A stretch of 64,000 nt of DNA, taken from the NCBI GenBank assembly GCA_035772735.1, contig JASDFA010000027.1, positions 33,090,001 through 33,154,000 on the forward strand. The letters run 5' to 3'. Position 1 is the stretch's first letter. Every line of letters starts with the position of its first letter. The notes beneath the pieces are model-generated. The model saw only the letters and a list, made by a program, of their open reading frames with translations, was not told the DNA's origin and ran no database searches. Both the position numbers and the translations under genes were made by a program. Source of the DNA: Datura wrightii (taxonomy: Eukaryota > Streptophyta > Magnoliopsida > Solanales > Solanaceae). This document shows positions 31,722-43,429 of this stretch, piece after piece.

Positions 31722-33049
31722 CTGCTAGCAGCCTTACAGACTGTTCTAGGGGGCGAGCAGCGGTAGTTCTTGGCCCAGAAGGCCAAATACGCCTTTTGAG
31801 TGGCTAGATTGAGACTTCAGTATACCACCTCGGGTGGAGTTGCCCTCACTCACGAGCCTTTCGTGACCACCCCAAGGTTACTAGCTATGTTGTCGCCTAT
31901 GAAGGGCTATATGACATCACTCTAAGGAGCGGTATGCCGTCCATGAGGGACGAAGATGAGGTCCGAGGAGTTTATACTGTCCATTCCACTACTGGACTAT
32001 TTTTATGTCGTATTGGCACCACACCCCCTGGTGCTTGGGGTGCAGTTATCAGGAGTCTACCCGACTCAGACACAACTATAGATCAGGAGCCAAGCGGGCT
32101 TAGTTGCAGATCCATGGGGACAAGTAGGTTGGCTATAGCACCAGTAGAGTCATAGAAACCTGGATAAGGGTATATAGATCGAGGTTTACTTGCCAGGACT
32201 TACGGGGGTCCCGGTAGGTTATTTCTGTGTTTCTAGTACCTTCTAGGCTTATAGGGGTCAGGTTAGGTTCTTATTTGTATTCTTGTCTGCTAGCTATAGC
32301 TTATGAATATATGATTGTACAGTCATATCTCACATACGTGTAGTGCTTTGCTAGACACAAATTATGAATAAGCCAGCTTACAGGTTAATCTTTCTGCCCC
32401 TTCTCTCTATTTACTTTTAGACTTTAACAGCTTACTTATTGTCTTTCATATTCGGTACATATTATACTGTTGCCCATCCCCGGGTGCTGAATTACTTACT
32501 TACAGGTTTAGACAGACAGAGTTCAGGCTTTTCATTAGCAGCTGTTCAGAGTCAGAAATTTGGCCAGCTCCCTTCATTCGGAGTTGTCGGTTGTAGAGGT
32601 TATAGTTCTTCATTTATATTGCTTTTGGGGTAGTTCGGGGCCCTGTCCCGACCATTATTTGTATTCTTAGAGGCTTGCAGACTACGGTCGTTAGTTAGTT
32701 GGTTATTGTTGGCTGTGTGAAGCCTAAATTAGCTATGTTTTGTGTGTCGACAGTGTGGGGCCTAATATAGTAGCTTATTCTCATTTATGTTATAACTAGA
32801 CAGCATGGTGGTCTTGTCGGTCCGCATAGGATCCCTTTTGTTGCCTGTTGTTGGTTAGCTGTTTTATTTACAGGTGGCTATATGACCTTGTCAGCCAGTG
32901 GCTGTATTTACAGTCGAGATATATCTCGTTATTTTCTTGAACTAGGTTGAAGGCATGCACCAGACGTGCATAAGCCCAGCTAGGTCCGTCAGGTCCTAGT
33001 GTGGCACTAGGTGCCAGTCATACCTCCCAAGGTGGGGCGTGATAATTTT

Positions 33050-34411
33050 GGTGTATATGTTTAGAGTATGACTTGAATATATGGAGCCTTCATGAATCTA
33101 GAATATATGACATATGCTATGAATTCGAGATTGAAATGTTATGAACTTCGAGAATAAATCATTATTATGATCTTTAAAACTTTCGAGCTTGTTGATAGTA
33201 GAAAGTAGTCCTAATCAGATTTTAAATGAATTCAGTACGATGTAATTAGTTGAACACACAGTCTCTGATTAGCTGAAGTAGCTTAAACTATATGAATGAT
33301 TGTCAGATTAGTAAGTTCATGTACAAGTTTTAACTGGACTCTCCATAGCCGAGAATACTTTTCTCAATCTAGTTAGGGATTCTCCCTTAGGTAAGTTAGG
33401 GAGTCTCAATAGTGGAGAACGTCTCCCTTAGTCAGCCAAAGACACTCCATAGCAGAGAATGTCTCCCTTAGCTCAGTCAGGGATTCTCATCAGCAGAGAA
33501 TGTCTATCTTAGCTCAGTCAGGGATCCTCATTAGCAGAGAATGTCTCTCTTAGCTCATTCAAGGATTATCAATAGCCGAGAATGTTTCCCTTAGTTCAGT
33601 TAGGGAGTATCAATAGTAGAGAATGTCTCCCTTAGCTAAGACTACGATATCAGTTCAGCTCAGTTCTGTACAATTTTAAACTTCAGTTTAAATTCAGTCT
33701 TAGTTATTAGCAGATAGCCAAACAGTGTATGATATCAGTTACAACTTCAATTCTCAGTATATGTGCAATACATAAACTTTATGCATCAGTTTGATTATGC
33801 TTCAGGAAACGTTTTCAAATAAAAGTTTCATGTCAATATATATGTATCTCAGATAGGGTTGTTGCATTCTAATTTAGTTATATGTCGATGAATTCAGTTT
33901 ACTTCCTTCTTGTATACTTGCATGTTTAGTTATTTACACTTCTCTCATACTCAGTACATTCCAAGTACTGACCGCATACTTTATGTTCTATATCGTCTCA
34001 TGATATAGATTCAGGTTTCTAGACTTAGCCACATGGTTATATACGCTCCATTCTCACCTCAACTGCTTGTGGTGTGTCCTCATCTCTCGAGGATGTGATC
34101 TATATTTTCTATTCCAGTTATGTTTCACTTTTCAGACTTTAGGGGTTAGCTGGGGGCTTGTCCCAACAACTCATCAGTATAGTAGAGGCTTTCAGACTTG
34201 TATAGTAGATGCAACTTTTGTATCAGAGTTTTTATTTGAAATGTTTTTATGGATTTAAATTAGACTCTTTCAGTCAGCTTCTGCTCAGTTATGTTTTCTG
34301 TTAGTTGTTGTTTTGATAGTGTTAAGTTATTATTATGCCATGGGTCGACTTCGGATCTCTCGGGGTTCCTTGTCCCGTGTCTTGATTTGAGCCTATGTTC
34401 AGATCGTGACA
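33050..34411 (+). repeat. LTR2 of element B, 3' half
   Basis: Continues 8617-9808 across the T insertion; collinear with LTR3 (37947-39310). Ends CAGATCGTGACA before the PBS. Confidence 0.85.
33340..33640 (+). repeat. Hairpin minisatellite in LTR2 (about 8 units)
   Basis: Units of about 40 bp with GAGAATGTCTCCCTTAGCTC...AGGGATTCTCATTAGC; arms GAGAAT/ATTCTC and CCCT/AGGG. One unit near the start is partly deleted. Confidence 0.8.
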
Positions 34412-34415
34412 AACT

Positions 34416-34426
34416 TGGTATCATAG
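34416..34426 (+). other. Primer-binding site, initiator tRNA-Met type, mutated (element B)
   Basis: TGGTATCATAG compared with TGGTATCAGAG; one mismatch. Four bases after LTR2. The corresponding site is missing from the first internal copy. Confidence 0.75.
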
Positions 34427-34628
34427 AAAAGGTTTAGAATGTCCTAGGGTGTCTGAAAGCCATGTTAAGTGGAGTATTTTTCATGGGTGTGAAGTGTGCC
34501 ACACTTATGATGAAGATGTTATGAGAGGTTTTAGGAATTGTTCCCTTTTCTTCATGATTCTTATCATGCATAGAGTATGAAACTCTAACACATCATCTGT
34601 TGACTCGCGCTTTACGCGCTCGCAAATA

Positions 34629-35800
34629 ATGCCTCCTAGATGTGCAAATGGAAGAAGAAATGGTAATGGGCGCTAACAAGCCCCACCAGCCCCAGCAAAC
34701 CCGATGGACGAACATATTACTCATGCCGAGTTCAGGGCCGCCTTTCACATGTTGGTGCAAGCCATGACCGCCCAGATTAATCAGCAGGCGATGGCTCATG
34801 TTCCCCAGAATAGGAACGTAGCGGCGGCTATGGTAAGAGACTTCCTCAAAATGAACCCACCCGAATTCTTGGGGTCAAAGGTGGATGAGGACCTGTATGA
34901 GTTCTTAGAGGAGATCTTCTCACACGGATTATGGGGGTAACGAGCATAGAGAGCGCAAACTTAGCCTCTACCAGCTAAAATGAGCCGCTCACATATGATT
35001 TTGTCAGTTGAAAGATAGTCAGGAGTTGGAGCAGCCATCGTAAGTTGGGATGAGTTTATGACTGCAGTCCTGGACAGGTTTTTCCCTAGAGAGTTAAGGG
35101 AGGCAAAGGCAGCAGAGTTCATCAACTTGAAGCAGAACGACATGACTATCCAGGAGTATGCGTTGGAGTTTACCCGATTTTTCAAGTATGCACCGGAGAT
35201 GGTAGTCGACCAGAGGGCTCGTGTGAGCAGGTTTATGAATGGAGTGTCGGACTCCTTGATCAAAGAGTGCAGAACCACCATGTTGCTCATGGACATAGAC
35301 TTTCCACGTTTGGTGATATTAGCCTAACAAATAGAACCGAAACAGGTGAAGGAAAAAGAGAGACATTCCAAGAGGGATAGAACATGATATTCAGAGTTTT
35401 CCCTCAAAGGCTGAGTGGTGGACACCGCTCATGTTCCCGATAGAGATCATCAACCCCAGCACCTTTGACAGCTAGTGTTCCATACAGACCTAGGGTAAGG
35501 GAGATTACCTATCCAGCTTGTAAGAGCTATGGAAAGCACCATTTGGGAGAATGCATGGCTGGCTTAGACACTTGTTTTTGGTGTGACAAGTTGAGTCATA
35601 AGCACCGAGATTGCGCAACAGCTAAGCGGGGTGAGAGTAGGGCCCTAACCACTTCTTCAGTAGCTCTTATGAACCGCCCATATTCAGCAGGGTGCATCCT
35701 CTAGCATAGGTGGCGGACAACGTCAAAACCGCTCCTATGCCTTGGCAGAACATCAAGATAAGGGCAAGTCTCCACAAGTAGACACAAGTATGTTATGAAT
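34629..35800 (+). pseudogene. gag: gag of element B, copy 2 (frameshifted)
   Basis: ATG at 34629 gives MPPRCANGRRNGNG, then a +1 shift. The gag frame continues at 34704-34940 (MDEHITHAEFRAAFHMLVQA; VRDFLKMNPPEFLGSKVDED), 35058-35327 (FINLKQNDMTIQEYALEFTR; MNGVSDSLIKECRTTML) and 35465-35704, where the zinc knuckle is damaged (CFWCDKLSHKHRDC: the two Gly are replaced but the CCHC ligands are kept). It is better preserved than copy 1, with fewer stops. Chromovirus-type gag; packages element RNA in an intact element. No protease or pol follows, so any mobility would need proteins in trans. Confidence 0.85.
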
Positions 35801-36756
35801 TTTTCATGTTACTCTTTGCATGTTGCTAGCCCCACAATCTTTGCATGTTGCTTGCCACAGAACCCATGTATTGAATAGAAGCTCTTGTGATGTTTTTTGA
35901 GAAGAAGTTGTCGATGTATGGTGTGAAATAATTATGAGTATGAGGTTGCAGTGAATGTTAGAGGCGGAGGGGGAGTCAAGAATTAGTGGTTTAGACCCAA
36001 CCTTAAGAAAGATTCAGGAGCCTTAGAATGATGGCTTAAAGATAAGGGGAGATGATAAGTCTGTGAGACAAGTTGAATCTTGAGTATTCTAGTAGGGGAG
36101 TTCCAGCCTAACAGTTACTGTATGTCAATCCCTTCCGGTTCAAATAATTCCTCTTATATTTCAGTTAAAGCTATGCTCTATCAATTCTTATGTTTAGACT
36201 TCCAAAGTCTCTAGATAACTGCTTCAGACAGTGATGCCAATCTTACTCTATGAATCCTTAAGGGTCATCTTCATGTTATAAACCAGCTATGTGTGTTAAC
36301 TCATGTTTTCCAATATGTTCATATCGAATTCAGTCTTTAGAAGTTGCTTTAGTAGCTTAGTAGATAGGGGTACCTCATGTATGTGCTCAGTTTTAGATGT
36401 CATGAATGATTCGTGCTTATAAGTCCCTTAATTTTTGTTAAACCAGATATCATGAATTCTAGCTCAGTATAAGAAAGCGATTTGAGAATGATGACTCAAT
36501 TTGTATCAGCTCAGTGCCAGTTAGAGGAAACGAATCCTTCTTAGAGTTCTATCTACTTCCATGTTAGTTTCATGTCTTTCAGTCCCTCTTACACCTTAGC
36601 ATGCACGCACGATTTAGATATTCAGTTCAGATATGTAAGATCAGCCCGGAGTCAGATACTCCATCAGTTTCAGTTGTAAGTGATCAGTATTTGGGATATC
36701 AGTTCTTTCCCTAGTTTTTTCAGTGTGTTTAGCCTATATTCAAGGATGAATTTTCC
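35801..36756 (+). other. Non-coding internal region of B, copy 2
   Basis: Collinear with 7643-8602, including GAAGCTCTTGTGATGTTTT, AGAAGTTGTCGATGTATGGT and the terminal CAAGGATGAATTTTCCCAAG. No pol motif. Confidence 0.7.
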
Positions 36757-36770
36757 CAAGGGGGAGATAT
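36757..36770 (+). other. Polypurine tract before LTR3 of B
   Basis: CAAGGGGGAGATAT directly before TGTAACACCCC. Confidence 0.7.
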
Positions 36771-39310
36771 TGTAACACCCCAAAAGTTTCTAAGATCAGT
36801 TCCCAGACATAAAAAAAGAAATTAGCAGGAAAGTGAAAAATTTGCTTTAGAACAAGTCGAGGTACGACCCATTAGGTGACTCCACGAGTCGAGGTAAGAC
36901 TCGTGGAAAGCATTCAATGAAGTCCTATCCAGATCTTTGAGGTAACGGCCCACGTCATGACTCATGGGGTTCCCTATCACGAGCAGTAGCCTAAAATTCA
37001 AGCTCCAAAGGACGAGAGACATGATGATTAGTTGAGTTCAATAACGAGTCGTCCTGAGAATCATCGAGGGGAAGTTCAGAATAAATTTTTTAGTGGAAAC
37101 GGACAGATACGACGACCCGTTAGGTTAAGGAATGATTCATTATGATGGTCGTCGACAGTTTGAGGAATTTTTGAGAAAATTTCTAGTGCACTCCATGACT
37201 TGGCACAACGAGTTATTGAAAACCCCATGATTCGTGGAGTGCCTCGTAGGGAATGGCAGTAGGGACTTTTCCTACGAATTTTCAAGGGTGTTTTCATAAA
37301 ATTTTGTGCTTCTAACTCCTAAACTACACCGTTTTGAGTACCAGATGGGACATTTTTAAGGGTTTTCACTAGCCTAAGCCCCTCATTCTCTCAAAAATCA
37401 TCTGTAAGATTTCCTTCTTCTTCTTATCTCAAGCTCAAGGATCACCAAGGGTTTCTTCAAGGGCTTCAAGATTCCAATTTTTTTGGGGAATTTCTTCAAG
37501 CCAGGTATGTGAAACTTCAACAAGGATCTCCTTTCATCCTTGTCCCAATTTTATACTAAAACCCTAATCTCTTGATTTTCTAGAAAAGCATGTTCTAGGG
37601 TTTCGATTTATGGATGAATTCTCTTATGCCTTCTATGAATTTTAGGACCTATCATGAATAATAGTTGTGTATACTTATGAAGTTTCTTCCACATTCTAAA
37701 ATTGTGTACTTAATATGTGAATAGCATGATTATAGAACTTTCACCATGATTTAGCCTAGAACTTCAAATGGGATTTCATTAATTATTCACTTGATCTTAC
37801 CATGAACTTGTATACATGCTTAAAGCATTAATCGATCATATGGGTTTTCGTAAATCTAGAACATATGTTTTAATATATGTGTTGAAACACGATCAGAACT
37901 TATGGGCTTTGATGAATGTGAAGTACATACATGTTTTCACTATGATTTCGGTGTATATGTTTAGAGTATGACTTGAACCTATGGAGCCTTTATGAATCTA
38001 GAATATATGACATATGATATGAATTCAGGATTGAAATGTTATGAACTTCGCGAACGAAGCATGATTATGATCTTTCAAACTTCAGGCTTGTTGATAGTAG
38101 AAACTAGCCTTGATCAAATTTTAAATGAATTCAGTACGATGTAATTCGATGAATACTCCAGTCTCTAATTAGCTAAAGCATCTTAGACTATATGAATGAT
38201 TGTCATATTGGTATGTTCATGTACAATTTTAATGGGACTCTCCATAGCCGAGAATGTTTCCCTCATTTAGTTAGGGATTCTCATTAGCAGGGAATGTCTC
38301 CCTTAGTTTAGTTAGAGAGTCTCAATAGCAGAGAATGTCTCTCTTAGTCAGTCAGGGACACTCCATAGCAGAGAATGTCTCCCTTAGCTCAATCAGGGAT
38401 TCTCATTAGCAGAGAATGTCTCCCATAGCTCATTCCGGGATTCTCAATAGCCAAGAATGTTTCCCTTAATTCAATTAGGGAGTCTCAATAGAAGAGAACA
38501 TCTCCCTTAGTCACTCAGGGACACTCCATAGTAGAGAATGTCTCCCTTAGCTTAGTCCACGGTATCAGTTTAGCTTAGTTTTGTATAGTTTCATACTTTA
38601 GTTTAAATTCAGCCTTAGCAGAATCAGTCTCAGTTATCAACAGATAGTTAAACAATGTATGATAATAGTTACAACATAAGTTCTCACTATATGTGCAGTA
38701 CATGACCCTTATGCATCAGTTTGATTATGCTTCAATAAATATTTTCAAATAAAAGTTTCATGTCAATATATATGTATCTCAGATAGGGTTGTTGCATTCC
38801 AACTCAGTTATATGTCGTTGCGTTCATTTTACTTCCTTCTTGTAAACTTGCATGTTTAGTTATTTATGTTTCCCGCATACTTTATGTGCTATATAGTCTC
38901 ATGATATAAATTCAGGTTTCCAAACTTAGTCACGTAGTTAGATACGCTCCATTCCTATCTCAGCTGCTTGTGGTGAGTCCTCATCTCTCGAGGACGCGAT
39001 CTATGTTTTCTATTCCAGTTATGTTTCAGTTTTTAGACTTTAGGAGTTAGCTAGGGGCTTGTCCCAGCAACTCATCAGCGTAGTAGAGGCTTTCAAACTG
39101 GTATAGTAGATTCAGCTTTTGTAGTAGAGTTTTTATTTGAACTGTTCTTATGGATTTAAATTAGACTTTTTCAGTTAGCTTCTGCTCAGTTGTGTTTTCT
39201 GTTAGTTGTTATTCTGATAGTGTTATATAATGATTATGCCATAGGGTTACTTGGGACCTCTCAGTGTCTTTCCCCTTGTCTCGATCTGGGCCTATGTTCA
39301 GGTCATGACA
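36771..39310 (+). repeat. LTR3 of element B, full length (2540 bp)
   Basis: TGTAACACCCCAAAAGTTTC to GTTCAGGTCATGACA. U3 has CACGAGTCG-like motifs (36850-37230). It carries the uninterrupted target site of element T (ATTTCGGTGTA near 37948) and an eight-unit hairpin minisatellite at 38236-38560. Followed by TAATT and the integrase of element C. Confidence 0.85.
38236..38560 (+). repeat. Hairpin minisatellite in LTR3 (8 units)
   Basis: Same unit as in LTR1 and LTR2; eight GAGAA(T/C) starts can be counted. Confidence 0.8.
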
Positions 39311-40172
39311 TAATTTTACCTCTTAGTTTTGGAGGTCGTTTTAGAAGGGCCTTGGTAGTTGGGTAATGCTTAGCACAACTTTTCACCCACAAACAGATGG
39401 TTAGGCTGAGCAGACTATTCATACTCTTGAGGACATATTGAGAGTGTGTGTGATTGACTTAAAGGGTAATTGGGATGATCACTTATCTTTAATTGAGTTT
39501 TCCTACAATAACAATTATCACTTCAGCATTCAGATGGCTTCGCTTGAGGCTCTTTATGGGCGGAGGTGTAGGTCACCTATTAGATGGTTTGAGGTAGGTG
39601 AGACTACATTGATAGGACCAGATTCAGTTCATGAGGCCATGGAGAAAGTTCAGCTTATTAGAGAAAGGCTGAAAATAGCTCAGAGTCATAAAAAATCTTA
39701 TACGGATGTTAGGTGGAAAGAGCTTGATTTTGAGGTTGATGATTAGGTATTTTTGAAGGTGTCTCCCATGAAAGGAGTGATTAGGTTCATAAAGAAAGGG
39801 AAGCTCAATCCCCGATATGTGGGTCCTTATAGGATTTTGAGGTGAGTTGGCAAGGTGGCATATGAGTTGGAGCTACCAGCAGAATTAGCTTCGGTACATC
39901 TAGTTTTCCATGTATCTTTGTTGAAGAAGCGTATTGGTGACCTAGACTTAGTAGTTCCAGTGGAGAGCATAGGTGTGAAGGATAGCCTTACCTATGAGGA
40001 GGTTTCAGTTGAGATCATTGATCGTCAGGTTCAGGAGTTTAGGAACTAGGAAGTAGCCTCAATGAAGGTTTTATGGAGAAAGCAGCTTGTTGATGGAGCT
40101 ATGTGGGAAGCCGAAGCAGATATGATGGCTAGATTCCCGCATATTTTTCCTTCCAGTTCAGTTCCAGCATGA
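39311..40172 (+). pseudogene. pol: Chromovirus pol relic (C): integrase C-part and chromodomain
   Basis: Continues the gene cut at 4713: FTS, stop, FWRSFQKGLG, then TTFHPQTDGQAEQTI near 39380, NWDDHLSLIEFSYNNNYHFS near 39470, and ALYGRRCRSPIRWFEVGE. After a stop near 39747 come FLKVSPMKGVIRF (the G-P-Y-x-I-L region reads GPYRIL near 39825), VAYELELPAELASVHLVFHV and a chromodomain-like tail with WRKQLVDGAMWEAEADM, ending at TGA 40170-40172. The integrase Glu of the DD(35)E triad is near SLIEFSYNN-type core context, but I did not verify the full triad. A few stops only; better preserved than the RT half. Confidence 0.85.
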
Positions 40173-40476
40173 GGTATCAGTTTCCTCCTTAGTACTCTAT
40201 TCATTTTAATGTCAAGATCATGCCTCTATGTTTCTTTCATGTCATTACATGCATGTAAATTTCATTGATGTTGGGCATATTCTTATGCCCATTTGCCATG
40301 TTTTTACCCATATTTAGACTTATTTTGAGTTCATAATCCTTATCAAATGTATGAATTCATGTTTTTGTGTGTGTTGTGAGCTAATGAATATTTCTAGATA
40401 TTTTGAGAAGGAAACCAAGGAAAAAGGACCCAAAAATGACTCGAGGTGTGAAGAAAAAGAGTTCGCGAAAGTTGGC

Positions 40477-40870
40477 CTGGGGCTATGGATGGCATGGCAC
40501 ACCAATACTTGTGCTTTAGAGAAAAATGCACCAAATTTAGTGCTATGGATGGCGTGGGGCGCCAGGTCCCTAACTTCATAGATAAGAATTTGCCTAACAT
40601 CTTGACAAGATGGATGCAGTGGAGCCCCAGAAATATTCCAGACTTAGAAAAATTTCTCAACATTTTAGTTCTGTGGATGAAGTGGGGTGCCAGAGGGTCT
40701 CTAAATTTGACTAATATTTTGGTGTTATGGATGGAGTGGGGCGCCAGAGGGTCTCAAAAGTAAAGAAATTTGGATAAGTCCTTGGTACTATGGCTGGAGT
40801 GGGACTCCCCGAGCCATACTTCAGAGGAAAATCGGCCCAGACTTAGGGCTATGCACGGGGTGGCACGCCA
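40477..40870 (+). repeat. GGCGCC-containing direct repeats upstream of the G TATA box
   Basis: About six copies of (C/T)TATGGATG(G/A)(A/C)(G)TGG(G)GCGCCA spaced about 60-65 bases; lies in LTR U3. Confidence 0.7.
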
Positions 40871-40944
40871 AACACTCCTTGGACAGATTTTTGCTGATTT
40901 TAGGCCAAGTACTTGAGGGAAAAAGTGTCATTTGAAGGCTCACC

Positions 40945-40951
40945 TATAAAA
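40945..40951 (+). promoter_or_regulatory. TATA box of LTR G
   Basis: TATAAAA about 75 bases after the GGCGCC repeat array. Inferred promoter. Confidence 0.45.
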
Positions 40952-41570
40952 CATCTAGGGCATTTTTAGCATATCATTCATCATTTTGTTTGATCGTAGA
41001 AGGTTGTTAACGCAACTTTTGGATGAGAGATAAGTTTTACTTATTTTTCTTCTTTTCTTTATCATTTTACTGAAAATGATGATTATGTCTTTGTTTTTAC
41101 ACTTATCTATGAGTGGCTAAACGCCCATTTTAGGGTTTTGGCAATAGTTGATGGTTGACGTTTGAAAAACTGCTTAATGCTAGTTTGATTCTTCACTAAA
41201 GATATTTTATATTTACTTGTTTCAATTGTTTATTCACTAGACTAATCACCTTATGAGTAAATCTGTTGGCTTCCGATTGAACTTGGGAAAGAAAATCGAA
41301 AGGGTTAAAAGTAAATGTAAAACAGAAATTTAAAGATCCTTTGGCCCATTAGTTGAAGGTTAAAAGGTGTTGTTGAGGATAGGGATATACCCTTCAACCC
41401 TGTATAGTTAAAATAAAGTAGGCACAACCGTCCTTTCATGTTTCTCCTACGACTATAGGGATATAGGCGTTACAGTTCATGAGATAGTTCCTTGAAACCA
41501 GAGCCCTCACTTGCCTTTTGCTTTAGAGTAGAGTAGATTAGCTGCTTTCCTTTTTTGTTTTTCTAGATTT

Positions 41571-43425
41571 TCAAGTGGGTCGGATCTGATTTGGTCGTGC
41601 TTTTTTTTGAAAATTGACACTGTATGCTAATTTACTTATTAAATTGATATAAAATAGCCTATTTTTAATTAATTGACATATAATAACCTTTTTATAATTA
41701 TTGAATAAAATATTATGACATTTAATGTCCTCAAAAGTTGAGTAAAAAGTGAAGCAATTTTATATTAAAAAATCGAAAAGATTTTTACTTTTTATTGAAA
41801 ATTGACAGTTGTTTTATCTTTTTTTAATATTGCATTAGAAATTTTTTCGATGATAAAATATAAATATATGAAAAAGTGGAGTAAAAGTAGAAATATTTTT
41901 AAGTGTCTTCATTCCACGATTATTTTTTCATTCTTTCTTCTTCCCTAAAATAACTTCATTAGAACTCTATTAGAACTTTGAGACTTCATTTTAGATAAAT
42001 ACGTAGTAATTTTTGTGTATACTAAAAATATATAAACACAACACATATTATGTATACATACCCTAACATAAAAAATAATATATATTTAAAATCAAATTAT
42101 AACATATACATCATCTAAATACATATATTAATTATTATATGTGCATTTTTCTCATATATACATATGTAAATTTTTATGTATATATACGGTTAAAATTTCT
42201 TATGTATACAATTTAAATTAGGGATTGAAATCTTAAATCCTAAATTATCGCCTAAGAAAAAGTAATACCGCTTTTTACAATTGAAGTGCTTTTTTATTTT
42301 CTTTTGGCTATAACTTATCAATAGTTATAGGTTAGAGTTTTGCTAATATTTATTGAGTATAAAAATGTCAATCATATTTAAAACTTATACATATATGTCA
42401 ATTCCTCTTTTCTTTTCTTTTTTGCTTGATTTGGACCTTAGTTGTTTGCCTTTTTCTGTTTACTACTCTATGCATACGCGCTTTGCGCGTGTCCTTCATA
42501 TTAATAAAAATAGCATAAATAATATTTAAAAAATGTGTTTATGTAACAATATAAGAATTTAGAAAAAAAATTATCAATTTCAAATTGATAAATGATTATG
42601 TTTAGGAGTTTGATCCAATCTAGTAGTTCTTTCTTCAATTTGTTCTAATACTTGTTTCAATGAACAAACACGTCATAGAAATAGCATTTGATTGATAGGT
42701 AAAAGAACGTTCCTTTTTTTATGAGCACTTAAATTCATACATTATATGTATATATAAATAATGATATTTTTCATATATTTCAAATAAGGAAGAATGTTAT
42801 ACATAAAATTTAGTTAATTTTAAATATTATAAAAATAATTAAATAACTATTTTGTCAAGTGTAAACTCTATTTTTAAAAAGGTAGGTAAATAATATGTTG
42901 CTAGGAGCCTTGGTACTTTAAATATTTAATAATAGCTTAATTTTAAATATTTCATTTTTCCTTTTATAAGATAATTTCAACTCAATTTTGTTTCTTAATC
43001 TATGTGACTAAACACTTCATACAAATTGAAACGCAATGTTTTAATGAGGACAAAAAATTCAATTAACATTTCTAAGAACCTTAACACTTTTAATATAGTA
43101 TAAATAAAAAGTTCTATGAGCCCCACCCCTTTTAATTAAAGAAAAATATTTTAAATGGAAAAGTATAATATTCTTCAAACAACACCGACACAAGCTCTGC
43201 TCACATGGCGGTGGTCATGTTCTTCGTAATGGTGCATACAGATCGTGAAATTATTGGAGTACAGACACATAGCTATCTCATGGTCCAAGCCTATATAAGC
43301 CCAAACTTAGAACCTATAAGCGTTGTCTTTTAAAATTCTCAGTTTTTAGTGTGATCTCACCTAGGATATTCAAATTTCTCATCAGATGTCGTGATAATCC
43401 AGATCAATAAAGACTTCTTCAAATT
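41571..43425. other. AT-rich DNA, no gene recognised
   Basis: Long A/T tracts and short low-complexity repeats. The only distinct item is a perfect hairpin ACGCGCTTTGCGCGT at 42476-42490. Bases 43150-43425 have a more balanced composition (CTATATAAGCCCAAAC) and may be part of a copia LTR, but I cannot show it. Confidence 0.5.
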
Positions 43426-43429
43426 TTAA

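Larger units (their letters stand above)
9809..33044 (+). mobile_element. Chromovirus-type (Tekay/Del-like) element T, host of nested A and O
   Basis: The 5' LTR is 9809-13057, the PBS is at 13062, the internal region runs 13058-15834, and the 3' LTR starts at 15835 and is resumed at 31051-33044. Target duplication is ATTTC (9804-9808) and ATTTT (33045-33049). The LTR is bounded by TGTTACACCCC...GGGGTGTGACA; the 3' copy ends GTGATA (terminal CA mutated). The two LTR copies differ clearly (about 15 per cent by eye in the first 150 bases), so the insertion is old. The missing middle of the 3' LTR corresponds to about 10210-11180. Confidence 0.85.
31051..33044 (+). repeat. 3' LTR of element T, second part
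   Basis: Collinear with 11180-13057: TCGCCTAGGAA..., the AAGGTACATGGGGGTGCC region, the GGCTTATGGGGG-like block, and the end GGGGCGTGATA, followed by the duplicated target ATTTT. Bases 10210-11180 of the 5' LTR have no counterpart here. Confidence 0.85.
4714..39310 (+). mobile_element. Tandem non-autonomous element B: LTR-gag-LTR-gag-LTR
   Basis: Three direct LTRs begin TGTAACAC(C/T)CCAAAAGTTTC (4714, 8617, 36771) and two gag-bearing internal regions lie between them. The outer ends are flanked by TAAGT (4709-4713) and TAATT (39311-39315), a 4/5 match consistent with an aged target duplication. On both sides lies the interrupted integrase gene of element C. Neither internal region has RT, RNase H or integrase, so B is non-autonomous. 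LTR2 is split by element T (9809-33044). A tandem of this kind is usually explained by unequal recombination between two copies. Confidence 0.8.
40266..41570 (+). repeat. Athila/Tat-like LTR fragment G
   Basis: Begins TGATGTTGGGCATATTCTTA, like the LTR D start. An array at 40477-40870 repeats TATGGATGGAGTGGGGCGCC with spacing of about 60-65 bases, followed by TATAAAA at 40945 and a transcribed part with ATGAGTGGCTAAACGCCC, which matches LTR D. No LTR end or PBS is found; the element fades into unrelated AT-rich DNA near 41570. Overlapping ORFs here (40351-40763) arise from the repeat. Confidence 0.65.

Noticed and set aside
40351..40763. ORFs of 76-92 codons with repeated WMxWGARxS
   Set aside because: Produced by the GGCGCC direct repeats of LTR G.
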